Shown here: positions 35,546-49,914 of the stretch, piece by piece
Position numbering within the stretch: the stretch's first letter is position 1
Layout: every line of letters begins with the position of its first letter
Source of the DNA: Poronia punctata
Lineage: Eukaryota > Ascomycota > Sordariomycetes > Xylariales > Xylariaceae
Reading direction: 5' to 3'
Assembly (NCBI GenBank): GCA_022579005.1
Contig: MU401497.1
Location: 124,001 to 188,000 of the forward strand
DNA length: 64,000 bases
Notes under the pieces: model-generated
Told to the model about the DNA's origin: nothing
The model's input: the letters and a program-made list of their open reading frames with translations, nothing else
Database searches by the model: none
Position numbers and translations under genes: made by a program

Positions 35546-37178
35546 ATGAAGTGGCCGGTTTTGACCACTACCCTGGGTCTGGGTCTGGGGTTTGCGTCGG
35601 CAGGACCGGGACGGAAGGACGCGGCGGCGGCGGCGGCGGATTTGCAATGGTATCCACCTGCCGATACGTCCATCAATAATTTGGATACCGTCTTGCGCGG
35701 GACCGGTGTGTACGGGTTCATTTTCAACAGCTCGTATACCCCCGATGAGAAGTATGGCACGTATAATTGGTGTAATATGCCTCATGTGCGTAAGACCGAG
35801 TACGTGAGGCCGCCGGCTGGGTATAAGTTGAAATATGTGGAAATGGTAAGTTTATTTTTTGAATATCACTTTTTAGAAATGGTCTCTCAACAAATCATAA
35901 AAATGTTAAGTACAATAACTGCAGATACAAAGACATCACAAGAGGACTCCCTACGCCGCAAATGCTTTCCCCGTGGAATCGTACCATTGGGACTGCGACG
36001 ACCAAGGACTCTACTACTACGGTTCCCCGTTCGAGGGCGATGATAAACGTCCTGCCAACGGCTATTGGCAGGGCTTTACGTCTCCCGTGAACCCATACGT
36101 TCCGTCGGGTTGGATCGGGACTTGTCAATTCCCCCAACTCACCGCTGCCGGTCTCGACGATGCCTACGTGCACGGCGAGGACATCTACGGCGTCTATCAC
36201 GACCTTTTGGGCTTCCTGCCCGGACGCCACGAGGACTGGCGTAGTAAGGTGGCGTACCGCGTCACGCACAACGTCATCACAAGCCAAGTCGCGGGGATGT
36301 TGATAGGCGGGACCTGGGCCACAACCGACTCGATCCCTCTCCTTATCGAGGCCGTCGACATTGACAGCCTCGAGCCACAATACCCTTGTGCTGTCGGCAG
36401 CGAACTGTTTAATAATATAAAGTCTGACGAGAATGCCGCGTGGCGGGCTCATCTCGATGGCGCGAAGGACTTATACCGGATTCTCGACGATATTTCCGGC
36501 GTGCCGCCCGACGACGAGGGATTTCACGAGAGCCTTGATCATTATTTTGATAATTTGTCGGCTAGACAATGTCACGACAAGCCACTACCTTGCCAGATTG
36601 GCGACGCATCGTCGGGCACCTGTGTCGACCAGAATCTCGCGGATGCCGTCTATAGACTTGGTCAGTGGGAGTACTCGCACATCTACCGTGACGCGCCCGA
36701 CTCCCTAGCGGCTTCGACGTCCTCGTTTGGCGTGTGGATTGCCCAGTTGGCCGCGCATTTACGGGCTGTTGTAGCTGGGGAGGACACGCCGTTGTATTTC
36801 CATAATGTGGCTCATGATGGCTCTGTTAGTCGATTGCTGAGTATCCTGCAGATCGATGTCATGTTTTGGCCTGGAATGGGTAGTGAAGTCGTATTTGAGC
36901 TTTACGAACGGACGAAGACGGAGACAATAGTCAAGGCCGCGAGAGACGTCAAGAATGAGCTGTCGTCTGAGCAGAAGTTGAGTGAAGAGTCGGGTCGAGG
37001 CGAGTATTACGTGCGTGTGCTTTTTGGTGGTCAGGTGCTTCGGTCTTCGAATCCTAGCTTAGGGGTTATGGACATGCTACCCGTCGAGACTTTGCTGAAC
37101 TACTTTGATGGGTTGGTTGGCAGAGAGGCTGGCTTGGTTATGGGCAAGTGTAATGGAACCATCGGGGAGACGCGATGA
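35546..37178 (+). CDS. secreted histidine acid phosphatase family protein
   Basis: Exons 35546-35845 and 35925-37178 with a 79-nt intron give 517 residues. The ATG at 35546 was chosen because it starts a clear signal peptide (MKWPVLTTTLGLGLGFASA); the frame is open further upstream. Splicing assembles the active-site motif RHHKRTP, a variant of the branch-2 histidine phosphatase RHGxRxP in which the His is phosphorylated, and the late HD dipeptide (HNVAHDGS) supplies the proton donor. YNWCNMPHVR upstream and paired Cys residues suit a disulphide-bonded exported enzyme. Related fungal proteins are annotated as acid phosphatases acting on phosphomonoesters. The exact substrate (general phosphatase or phytase) is not evident, and Gly-to-His in the motif is a departure from phytases. 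Confidence 0.85.
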
Positions 37179-37290
37179 TACCTAATATGGTGGTCTAACT
37201 GACCTTCCTACCACGAGGGTCGGGTGAAGAGGATGATAATTCGTCGACACATCGTAAACTGCATTATCATGATTGCTCTCTACTTGTAGT

Positions 37291-38593
37291 CTATGTTGCT
37301 AATTGTACTTTAATATCGTCCCACCTACCTCTCTGCATCGGGTCCAGCTGTCTCAGCTTGGCCAACCAAAAACTCGGGTCGTTTTCCTCTCCCCCTGCCC
37401 CTATCTCGGCCTGTAGCTTTCGCATCGCTGCAATATACTCGACAAGAGCTTCGTACGGCCACTTGATATCTGCAAAATCTTCCAGCAGATCCTTGATGAA
37501 CTCAATCTCCTGCTCTAGGTAAGAAACCTTGTCCTCAATAGCGAGGTTAGGCGTTATGGTAGGTCTCGCATCCGAACCCACGACTTGGGAAACAAGATAG
37601 CGATGGTAATACCAGAGGCTTTGATCTTCGGGTCCGACGTTCAACGCATCTTGTATGAGACCGAACTCGGCCTCGAGAAAGGCAGCCCGGGCTTTGTCAT
37701 CAGCTTTGCGCTCATCGAGGATCCGGTGCATCAGGCGACTACGGTTGTGCCAAGCAGAGAAGTTGGACAAGTCTTGCTTAATCATATTATCCGTATACGC
37801 GAATTCATCCTCGGCCAGACTCCGTCCCAGCAACGCTTCACTCTCGAGCCGCGCAACAAGCGAGCGTCGGTAACCCCAGGCATGGAAATTGCGCCGGTCT
37901 TTGACCAACATCTTCGAGGTAAGGGCCAGTTCGGCTTCCCATACCTTGCTGGCGACGGGCCGGGGAAGACGGACGATGGCCTGTTCGAGGAGCCAATTCC
38001 GGTACTTCCATATCCAGTAGCACTTGGGGAACTCGAGGAGAAGTGGAATGGTAAAAGCGAGCTCCGACTCAAGAACGTCGGCGTCGGACCCGACACGGTC
38101 GGAAGCGGTCTCAGCTGTTGTACCACTCTTCCCAGTCGTCGGGGAGTTGGGGTTTGGCGGGATCGCGTCCGAGGAGGAAGGCGAGGAGACGTCGTAGGAC
38201 GTATTCGTTGTGGTGTTGGGAGAAGTATTCGGTGACGCCTTCGAGGGCGATGATCCAGCCAAAGGTCTGGACAAGAAGCCAGATGTTAGACATCGGCGAC
38301 GGACGTTCCATATTGTGTAGTACTCGGGGTTGAGACGGAGCAGCTTGGTGGTAAGATGGAATAGGTCGGTGTCGTCGTATGCGCCGCGCGCAGCCTTTTC
38401 ACGGATCGACTCTTCGAGCGCCTTGTACTTCCTGATCTTCTCAATGTCTCGCTGACGTTGCTCCTCGGTGCGGGCGGTACGTGCGACTCGAGGGATGCCG
38501 TGCTGGTGAAGAGTGGTGTGAGCGATGCGATCCAGCCAAAGGGACGCAGTTTTACAGGAGAGAGGGGGACAGGTTTGTATTCACATTATCCAT
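37291..38593 (-). CDS. BET4: Rab geranylgeranyltransferase alpha subunit
   Basis: The main exon 38502-37291 encodes 403 residues in one open frame. A tiny first exon 38593-38585 (ATG plus two codons) joined through a GTGAAT donor and CACCAG acceptor would give M-x-x-HGIPRV, matching the short N-terminus of the family; this first exon is tentative. Protein prenyltransferase alpha repeats are visible as NPEYYTIWNVRR, FPKCYWIWKYRNWLLE, DRRNFHAWGYRR and NFSAWHNRS, each with the typical W-x-x-R pattern. With Bet2 it transfers geranylgeranyl groups to C-terminal Cys of Rab GTPases presented by REP, in the cytosol. A Ser/Thr/Asn/Pro-rich insert after the first repeat (about residues 85-120) is a lineage-specific linker; it stays in frame and needs no intron. 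Confidence 0.88.
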
Positions 38594-39705
38594 GTCGGCT
38601 TTACATCAATCACGCTTCAAATCATCCACAACATTGCTACTTTCTTTACCGCACACGAAGTAAGCGTGCAAAGGCCCTAAACTATACCCTAGAGTAGACT
38701 CGAAGGTACATGTAGCAGGTATCCATTCGGAAAGGCGTCTGTCTTCGAGAAGTTGCGACAATGCCTGTAACGACGGTTGATGTACAGTACTAGCGCCAAG
38801 TTAGTGTGGTATGATAGCAAATGATAACGGTAGAAGACGACAGTGTTCTTTAGTTTGGTACACGGTGTAAGCCCCTGACATTCCATGGTCGTACATATGA
38901 ATCTTCAGAGTCCACTTTGTATCTGCGGAGAGGAGAATATAACCTCGAAACATCAAAACATGTCTTTGGTTAGGGCTACTACGAGTATGTTAGGTAATGG
39001 ACCCCAACTTCATACCTACATTACTTGATCCAAAATGCGTCAGATGAGTCGTATACTGTACCAAGGTACCTACTTATCAAACGGGATGGTCAATGTTGCG
39101 AAGTCAAGGTTAGGTAGGCGCCCAGGCTACGTTCACATATTGTCTACCTCAAAAGGTTGTCATCTCAAGAGCGATATAAGACTGTCGAGGTTTGGTCTTA
39201 TGTGTTTCCATCAAAAAGATACGCCTCAAGCTTCAAGTTCCTTGCCACGAAGCTGGTAGGCACTGGTCTAGGTTAGAAGGGAGGAACGATATGGCCATGC
39301 AGTTTTTGGCTGCCAGGCCACCGCTAGGTACTTTCCACCTAGACGACTATCTACAATCTAACAGACCAAGAATTTCATGTCTGGGGAAAGCACGAAGGTA
39401 AAGAAAAGGGAACGACCTCGAATGACTCCTTCTTCATCGTCCCGAATGTTCTTCTCCCATCCAGGCATCTGCACTACAGGATATGGAGGTAAGGTGTACG
39501 TGACGTGTTCCTGTCTGGTACTCACTCCCGCAAACCTCTAGATCTTGTACATACCTACATACCTACTCTTTATCTCCTCCGCTTCCTCTCCCCTCCTCTC
39601 CTTTTTTTTTCTATCCCGTCTCTATACGGTACCGTGAATAGGTAAGTAGGCCGTTATGAACATCATGAATCATTAGCTTCATTCTTTCGTTTTTATCTGC
39701 CAGAC
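38594..39705. other. divergent promoter region, no gene recognised
   Basis: About 1.1 kb between the divergent Bet4 and Ama1-like genes. It is pyrimidine-rich near 39580-39610, just upstream of the Ama1-like ATG. Nothing coding is supported. Confidence 0.5.
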
Positions 39706-41854
39706 ATGCCTACCCTTCCCCTCGACCGGTTTGTGCCTTTTAATATACTATCCCCCGATTGTTTTCGGGCCAACAAGAAGCCTCACGAACTATCCACTTC
39801 GGAGCGGCTACTTCGAACCGAAGACGTCGGGCCTGATACGTTCTGCTTTACTCCCAAACGCTCCGTGCCCGTTGCGTCCCGTCGACTTGCGCGATCCGAC
39901 GGCGTAGAGCCCCGAAAGGGCACCGTCATAGGCCTTTCCCCCCTCGATCGCCAAGTCAGTCACGGAGCTGTGTGGTCGGTCGGAGGCACTGCTCCTACCG
40001 GCGTTGCCGTAGATGCAGGACGTGGACGCCTCGTCAGCTCTGGTACTAATGCTCGTTTATACACCACCTCCTTCTCCAACGTGAAACCCAAATCCGAAGA
40101 GGATCAGGAGAAGCATGAAGGCCGCCTCGCTTTGGCCCTTAAAATTGATCGTGCCCGGCGCGTCCTCGATTATGACGGCTTTTCCACCTTCCCTCGCTGC
40201 AAGGGCAAGGTCAAGACCCGGCCACCCTTGGTATCTTCCAAGACCACCTGGACCGGGACAGAATGGTTCAACGATAAATATGGCACGCCTAGTATGTCCT
40301 CATGTTGACTATGCTTGTAAGGAGGGGCTAATACGTCCTAGAAGTTCTCAAAAGAGACCGTATTCTACCGAATGCCCCTTTCAAGTGAGTACTCACATGT
40401 CTTCCCATACAACCTGTATCTTGAAGACATATTCATTTTTCCTTCTTTTTCCCAGAGTGTTAGATGCGCCCGGCCTACGTGACGACTTTTACTGCTCTGT
40501 CATGGATTATTCCAAGGCATCCAATATTCTGGCTGTCGGTCTCGGCAATCTCTTGTATGGATGGTCGGAGGCGAGCGGTGTCACACTTTTGAATTCCGGT
40601 GTCAAGGACGGCTCATGGCTTACCTCGGTGGCTTTCTCGTCCGAAGAGGGCGCCAAGTCAATATTGGCCTTTGGACGTTCCAACGGTTCCCTTTCACTGA
40701 TGTCCTTGTTCGACACTTTACTTCCGCGCTTCGAGGCACAACAGCCAGCACCCGTCGCTTGTCTCTCGTGGCGACCGACCGTAACTCTACGACAGACGCA
40801 GAATCCACACAATCTTGGCAAGATGGTTCCGACGGAGGACCTGCTAGTTGGGGATGAGATGGGTGACATATACTACTACTCCGTTGAGTGGCCTGAGCCT
40901 TAGGAGGTTGCTCGGGATAACTGGGCCGGGTCGATGACTCTGATGGTTCGTGTCAGAGTCCATGCCCAACAGATCTGCGGCCTCGCGTGGTCGCCTACTG
41001 GAAAGGAATTTGCCACCGGGGGAAATGATAACCTTTGCTGTCTCTTCCAAACAAGCAAGGTCCTAGAGGCAGCGGACGCCGAGTTGGAAGAGACTACGCC
41101 GATATCACCAAGCAGCTCGCCACAGAAGACCCCTCTACGCGCTTCATTTAGTATCTCGCGAGAACCTGTTCAAACCGCGTCCCCTTTTTGTGTGTCTAGC
41201 CCAAGTGATGGCACAGTATCGCCTTGCTGGGAGGAAAAGCCGAGTTGTCCAACTTACCATGCGATGCCACGGAATTTGGTTCGCCAGCTGCCGGTCGGCT
41301 CGGAGAAACATCGTTGGCAACATGCGGCCGCCGTCAAGGCTATTGCTTTTTGTCCCTGGCGCGAAGGGTTGGTGGCGACGGGCGGCGGATCTAACGACAA
41401 GTGTATTCACTTCTTCCATACAACGTCTGGGGCTGCACTGGCTACCATCTCGGTAGCAGCACAGGTCACGTCGTTGATCTGGAGCAAGACTCGTCGTGAG
41501 ATTGCGGCGACGTTTAGGTACGCGCAGCCCGATCACCCGTTTCGGATCGCCATCTTTAGCTGGCCGGATTGCCGACAAGTCGCCGCCATACCATGGGAAG
41601 GTGAACATCGTGCTTTATATGCCATTGCGTACCCAGGAGGCCCGTCGGATACGTACCGCACGAAGGAGAGGCTGAAGAGCCGGACGGCTGAGGAAGGCTG
41701 CATCGTGGTGGCCAGCAGCGACGAGAGCGTCAAGTTTCACGAAGTTTGGATTGCGGGCCGCAAGGCGACGAACCTGGGAAGTGGCGTCCTCGCTGGGAGC
41801 GACATACTGGAGATGGAGGAAGGCATCGATAAAGAGGGAGACGTCATTCGCTAA
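39706..41854 (+). CDS. Ama1/Mfr1-type meiotic APC/C activator, interrupted by an in-frame TAG
   Basis: Exons 39706-40291, 40342-40384 and 40456-41854 form one frame of 676 codons, with a TAG at 40901-40903 inside exon 3. The N-terminus has a C-box-like DRFVP, and exon 2 to 3 splicing gives FKVLDAPGLRDDFY, the hallmark entry to the Cdc20/Cdh1/Ama1 beta-propeller. WD repeats continue on both sides of the stop (GLAWSPTGKEFATGGNDN downstream). Large inserts between repeats and DEMGDIYYYSVEW fit the Ama1/Mfr1 group, activators of the anaphase-promoting complex in meiosis and sporulation. The conserved frame resumes immediately after the stop (EVARDNW), so this is a single nonsense codon, a sequencing error, or readthrough. 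No in-frame intron removes it. If the codon is real, only a truncated product of about 357 residues, missing most of the propeller, would be made. Confidence 0.85.
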
Positions 41855-44400
<2,546 letters not shown>

Positions 44401-45704
44401 AGTTATCGGATGATTACGTCTTCTTGCGTTCTCGGGATTCATCGGCGTTGAAGGGTTTTGACTTGTATGCTTGCTATAATATGCGATGTGCCGATTTGAT
44501 ATGGTTTAGAGGGAGTGGAAGAGGAAGGAATGGATCAAATGGGCGACTGGTGACCAGCGACTCAGCATAAGTTTTTTGTTGGGCAAGTCAGCATCTTGTT
44601 AGACATTTCATGATGTCGCGCGAGACGGATTGCGTCGACGTTTGGCTCTTGACAATGAACTTGATGGACGAAATGGTCATTCGCCATTTTGGTTCGCCAA
44701 TCCACTCGCTTCATATAGTCTTAGTCTTAGTCTTACAGGAGCACCAGACAATCAAATGGCACTCAGTCCTGTCGCCCACTCATATCCATTCTTTCCTCGC
44801 TGGCTGCGGGATGTTATCGCACGCTTGAGCCTTTACCTTTGGTAGTATTATTACAGCCCATTTTTTTCGAAAAGTCACAAACAGAAGTGTGGCTACAATA
44901 CATTTACAGTCCAACTAATAGCCAAGTATACTCGGTTAACCAACATGATCTTGGCTAGCATGTAGAGGCTGTGATGGAAAATTAGACTTCAAGATCAGCG
45001 AATATTAATCATAGCACAACTCATACCACACTACCATCGCCATTACCTACTATATTTAACTATCAGATATCAAGCAGATCAGGTTGGGTACAGAAGAACT
45101 TGTCACCGCCTTCGGATTAAATTAGGGTAGGTTAGAATGTTTGCAAACGTTTTCATCTTCACCGGCCGAGATGGTGGAGAAGAGAGAAGCGGAAAATGGA
45201 AAATGGAAAACCAGTATGAAATGCTCGTCAGGGGTCGAAACATACGAGTAGTTAAAATGATCTATAGCTCCTACTATTCGTTTCGTTTGCTTATCGTATC
45301 CAGACGAGACTTCTCGATTCCCTCTTTATCATAAATGAACGCCACTACCATCCAAGCCAAGCTGTCATCATACGTTACAAAGTGTTATATTCCCATATTT
45401 ATAATCCTTTCGCTTCCACCTTCTGATGAAGAACCCCCCCTTGTGCCCGTTTCCCCTACCCCATCCCCTTGCCGACTGTCGTACCCCCCGAATTCAAGGA
45501 GATGCTGCACAGGTAGAAAATATTTCTAACCTACGAGAAAAAGGGTGGTATAAAAGAAGATCTGCCAAAAAAAAAAAGCAAGATACGAAATGTGAAAATG
45601 GAAAAAAAGAAACAAAAAAACAAAAAACAAACAAGTGACGGATATAAGAACAACAAAACATAAACAAGCAGAAAAAACGGTACGCCCCAACGACTTAAAA
45701 AGTT
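44401..45704. other. intergenic between convergent genes
   Basis: 3' regions of ATG8 and the mpaB-like gene. A-rich tracts occur at 45569-45580 and 45600-45635. The small frames (for example 44610-44828) have no family resemblance. Confidence 0.55.
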
Positions 45705-46999
45705 TCAAGCCTTTTCAAAAATCTTATTCCTCTTGGCCAACCTCTTCCTCATATCCTTCATATACCACGTAACGGGATAACTCCTCAGCTTGAGCGGCAG
45801 CGGCCTATACATGGCCTTGACCATCCACTCGTGAAACTTGTACATTTTCGGATGATAATTCACGCCAAACTGCCGTCTCAGCCTCTCGGGGAGATATTCG
45901 GCCGTGACGACACGGACGCTAGGCATGAAGATGCGCAGATAGGCGGGCGCGTTACGCAGATACAGAAGATCGGAAGCTACGTCCCGCGCGTGTTGCGTCA
46001 CCTCGATGCTCTCGACTTTGGCGTCCCAGTATTCCCAGAAGGCGCGGCGGGACGGTGGCCACATCTCGGGCGGGACTTGGAGGGCCGAGGCCAGGATGGA
46101 ATATTCGAAGTAGATGGCGTCTTGTTCGGTCGGGTCCTCGATCTCGCCCCATATTCGTTGGTATACGTCTATTGCGGTCGCGTAGAGCGTTGCTGCTACC
46201 CAGACTTGGAGTTCGGGGTCTAGGGCGCTGTCTTTTGGGGGGGAGTTAGGTTAGGGTTTTTTTTTTTTTTTTTTTTTTTTTTGGTATGGGTGTGATGAGT
46301 GGAAATAAGAGGAAGGGGGGGGGAAGGAAAAGGGGGAGATGGATAGGGGTATATGAGGTTTGGGGAGTATCTTCTCCTGTCCTTGGAAATATACACTTGA
46401 GAAAGACAGAAGGGAGAACAGTAGAGACGAAAGAGAGATAGGACTTGGACCACGCATAAAAAAAAAACAGAAACTTTATATAAGAAAGATACAAGGGGAA
46501 AAAAAAAAACCTTACATGGCTTCCCCTTATCCCGCCCCTCGGCAATGACACCATTAACACCCGAATGGACCTTTGTGATCATATCGCAAATCGTCTTCTT
46601 CTCCTCGGGCGTTCCATAAGCCATGCAATAAACAAACGTCATCGTAGTGCGCAGACGGTCAAGCACGCGATACGAGAAATTACTGTGCTCGTTGACGCCT
46701 GCGCCTACGCCTGGTTCGGCGATCTGCAGGAGGATGGCTGCTGCGCCTGCTCCTATGAGGATGCCCCTATTGTCGTTTTTGTTAGTTGATGATGATGATG
46801 AAAAAGAAGAGGTGTGGGATGGTTAGTGGGTTGGTGGCCGGCTGGCTTACTCTTGAACAATGGGAAGCATGTGCTTGAGCTTAAAGTTGGGGGAGAGAAA
46901 GTCTTCTTTTGCGATGGGATGGTTTAGAGTCTTTTCGCTGTATCCGACTTTGGGGAGCCGTTGGTCGGTGGTGGTGGTCTTTTTGCTTGATTTGCCCAT
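45705..46999 (-). CDS. mpaB/DUF2236-family oxygenase-like protein
   Basis: Three exons, 46999-46851, 46766-46516 and 46231-45705, close in phase to 308 residues. The DUF2236 (ER-bound oxygenase mpaB / latex-clearing protein) pattern is seen as SPNFKLKHMLPIVQEGILIGAG near the N-terminus, RTTMTFVYCMAYGT in the middle, and DPELQVWVAATLYATAID, then F-W-x-Y-W-D and a basic C-terminus. Family members are haem-dependent oxygenases such as MpaB, which cleaves a prenyl chain in mycophenolate synthesis; many fungal homologues are uncharacterised. Substrate and cofactor residues are not assigned here. Intron 2 (284 nt) contains a 26-nt T run and other homopolymers. It stands alone, not in a visible biosynthetic cluster. 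Confidence 0.85.
46257..46282. repeat. 26-nt T homopolymer inside an intron
   Basis: The run lies about 25 nt inside the acceptor end of intron 2 of the minus-strand mpaB-like gene, where it is an A run in the transcript. Its length in the assembly is likely imprecise. It creates poly-Lys in spurious frames. Confidence 0.9.
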
Positions 47000-49914
47000 T
47001 TTGAAGTATGTTTGCTGTAGAAAGTAAGAGGTGAAAATTGGAGAGTTTCTCCCGGACTTTCCCAGACGCGTGGATGTTGAAATATGGACGGGTTGACTCG
47101 ACAGCGCACGTTGTTTTACTTGTCGAAGTGATTTTCAGCTGTTGATACCATATATGTCTGACAAGGGAAACTTCCGGCGAAGAAAGGTAGACTAAAGTAC
47201 TTTGCTCACTTGCTGTATGATACCAAGACTAAGTAGACGGGCTTATCATCAACAACACGTTGTTTTTGCAAAGTGGTTTATAGTATATGACATGAGATCT
47301 TGTTCAACGCACATCTCCCTCTTTTTGTTTTGTCTTAAGAGTAGAGAGTAGGTATTATGTGTTTACGACGTAGAGAAAGCCATTACCGCAATTGGAGACG
47401 AGCTCGTAACAATTTAGTTAGTCGTTTACGGTATCTCGGACCATTGCCGATGCAGGGCAGGCGAGACGATGAGGAGAAAACTCCCGATAATAAGTAACAG
47501 GGGGTGGAGAAAGCTGTGTACATGGTTACCTAGTCTAGATAGATGGGTAACCTACATAGTAAGTAGGTACGGGGGCAGGGGGGGTTTGTGTTGAAGACGT
47601 GACGGGTGATCTACCTACCTGTCTCTGATTCTCTGCTAGACAACGGAGAAGTGCCCCAGCCGAGGTGCCTTGGCCCTTGGCCGACTGGAGTAATCTGGAG
47701 AGTAGGTAGTTGGAGACTGATTATACTTAGTACGTGTTACATGAATCTAGGCACTATAACAAAGTATTTAGGTAGGAGATGATGGTTGGTTGAGATGCCA
47801 AAGGTGAATCTTGCGAGTCAAAGGAGGGAGTGAGTACAGTGGAATTAGAATGGATGGCATCTGGAGGCGGTGCGTACATAGTCAAACCTCGGCATCCTTT
47901 GAATACACCTGCTCGTACAATACAATTCTTATTTAACCTGTGGTAACTGGTTAAGAAGTTAGTCTAGATACTAGTCTAAACCTCGGGAGGGAAACAGCAA
48001 TAGGACAATCACTAGATATAGGAGTTATGATTGGATAAAGACGAACATCATGGACAAAAATGGAAGTCAATGCGCACAATTGGCAATCCCGGATTGACTG
48101 ACACTGAAGAAATGTGGCCACTTTATGACGACGAAAGGGTACAATCTCTTGAGCTACGAGTCCATGACTTCTTGTCATTATGGTGATTAGGTTGCGAGGG
48201 TTGCAGCATTGGCAGCGACTTTAAAGTGTCACGCGGACTTTTGATTGGTAGGTACACTTTTGGCGGGCTTACGAGACGACGACGGTAGATGGAGAGATAG
48301 TCGTTGAACGTCAGGGACCATCTCTCACCCCGCATAATTTGTCAGTCTGGAGTCTTGACCACCCGAAAGTATCTCACTGCCAAGTTATGGTGTGAATATA
48401 CATAGCATTAGCCACGTTTATAGATGATTCTTGTGTGTCTTGCCATATACCTACTCCTGCTCTTCTACAAGTCTTGTCGTTTTTACATCTTGATCACAGA
48501 CGCTGCGGAACTGGTAAGGTACTGAAGGGAGCGGTTGTGATCAAAAAGGGTGTGCTGTAATCAAGAATATATTTTATTGGTTCCAGTTACGACTAGTACG
48601 CCACTTACAGGTTGACTGACATGAACAGGCAAGTGTTTATTAACTGAAAACAGACATAACGATCATCCATATAGATCAAGAATACGGGAGCGGAACGAAG
48701 GAAGCCTATATCGTGGGCTTCTAATTACAGGTTATTAGAACGCCTAGAATACCTACTATAACAGCCAAGTAGCCTAGCCTAGGCGATAGAACAAGACCGT
48801 TTTCCCGCCGGCGTTTCTGTATATCTGGGGAATTCTGGGGAAACCTTGTCTTTCTGTGGAGGAGCGGGGATTGAAGTGGATTCGCGGGGGAAAGACGATG
48901 AACCAATGCTAGGTAGCCTATGAAACTGTACACTAGCAGTACTAGGTATTAACACCTTCCGTGCTACATATGGTAGGAACCAAATCAAGCCATCAACTTG
49001 TCAAGCCATCGTGCCTGCTAACCTAGTATAATTTGTAACTTTGCAACAACCTTTTCTCTCCTCTTTACGTCTATGTGTCATCATGACCTAGGTAGACTAG
49101 ATACAAACGGTTACCTGTTCTCTGCTCAATGATTTTCTTGACTCCTGACCAGGTTTTTCTATGATCAAGTGAAAAGGAGCACGTAGAGCAGGCCTATTGT
49201 AAGTCTCGAGACCCCCAAGTAGTTAAGCTTCTGCCTCTCCCCTTTTCGGTGGACATGCACACACACTATTGACATTTATCTGGGTAACCTAGTCGGTCTC
49301 AAGGAATAAAAGTAGCGTGCTGCAGGGATTTTACTCCTCAACGCTTGTTACTACACACGACTACCTAGTAGATCCTCTACCACTAACATATTCATCCAGA
49401 CATTCCCCCGCAGAATTCCAAACAGCCATGCGTAAAAGGCACTTAACGGTTACTAGATCTGGACAGTCCGAGTGGACACGCACAAAATCCAGATCTACAT
49501 GTAGCTGAGGGGAATTATGCGAATCGCGTACAGACGAACAGTTGCCCATACAAGGACGAGGGGGACGAGGGTGACGAAATCCCCAGTCTTTTCCCTCAAA
49601 GATGGAGAGTGATGGAGGTAAAAGTACCTAGCAAGTCTTTCGCCCTAGCACCTAGGTTAGGTGCCTAGTTGGCGTGACATGTCGCCAGTGACTACGACGC
49701 AACCGCAACCCGATGGCTTGTCTACCACCCAGCTTAGGTTATCAGCCAAGGAACCCTTCCCAGGCGAAGAAATAATTAATAAGTAGATAAGTGCCGACAC
49801 ATCTAGTCCAGTTCGGCAGAACGACCTGCCCCCCTTTTCGTTCCCCCTTTGCTGTGTGATTATCTCAAAGGACATGTTGGTGTATATATAATTACACCAC
49901 TTGCCTAAGTTGAG
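47000..49914. other. large intergenic region, no gene recognised
   Basis: About 2.9 kb between divergent genes. TAGGTAGG-type tracts recur (near 47561-47568 and 47770-47776). Small frames at 47951-48178, 48721-48988 and 49657-49875 lack family resemblance. Confidence 0.5.

Noticed and set aside
40863..40903. A 41-nt intron removing the TAG in the Ama1-like gene
   Set aside because: The only GT...TAG pair nearby has a length not divisible by three and would shift the downstream WD-repeat frame; it would also delete a conserved propeller strand.
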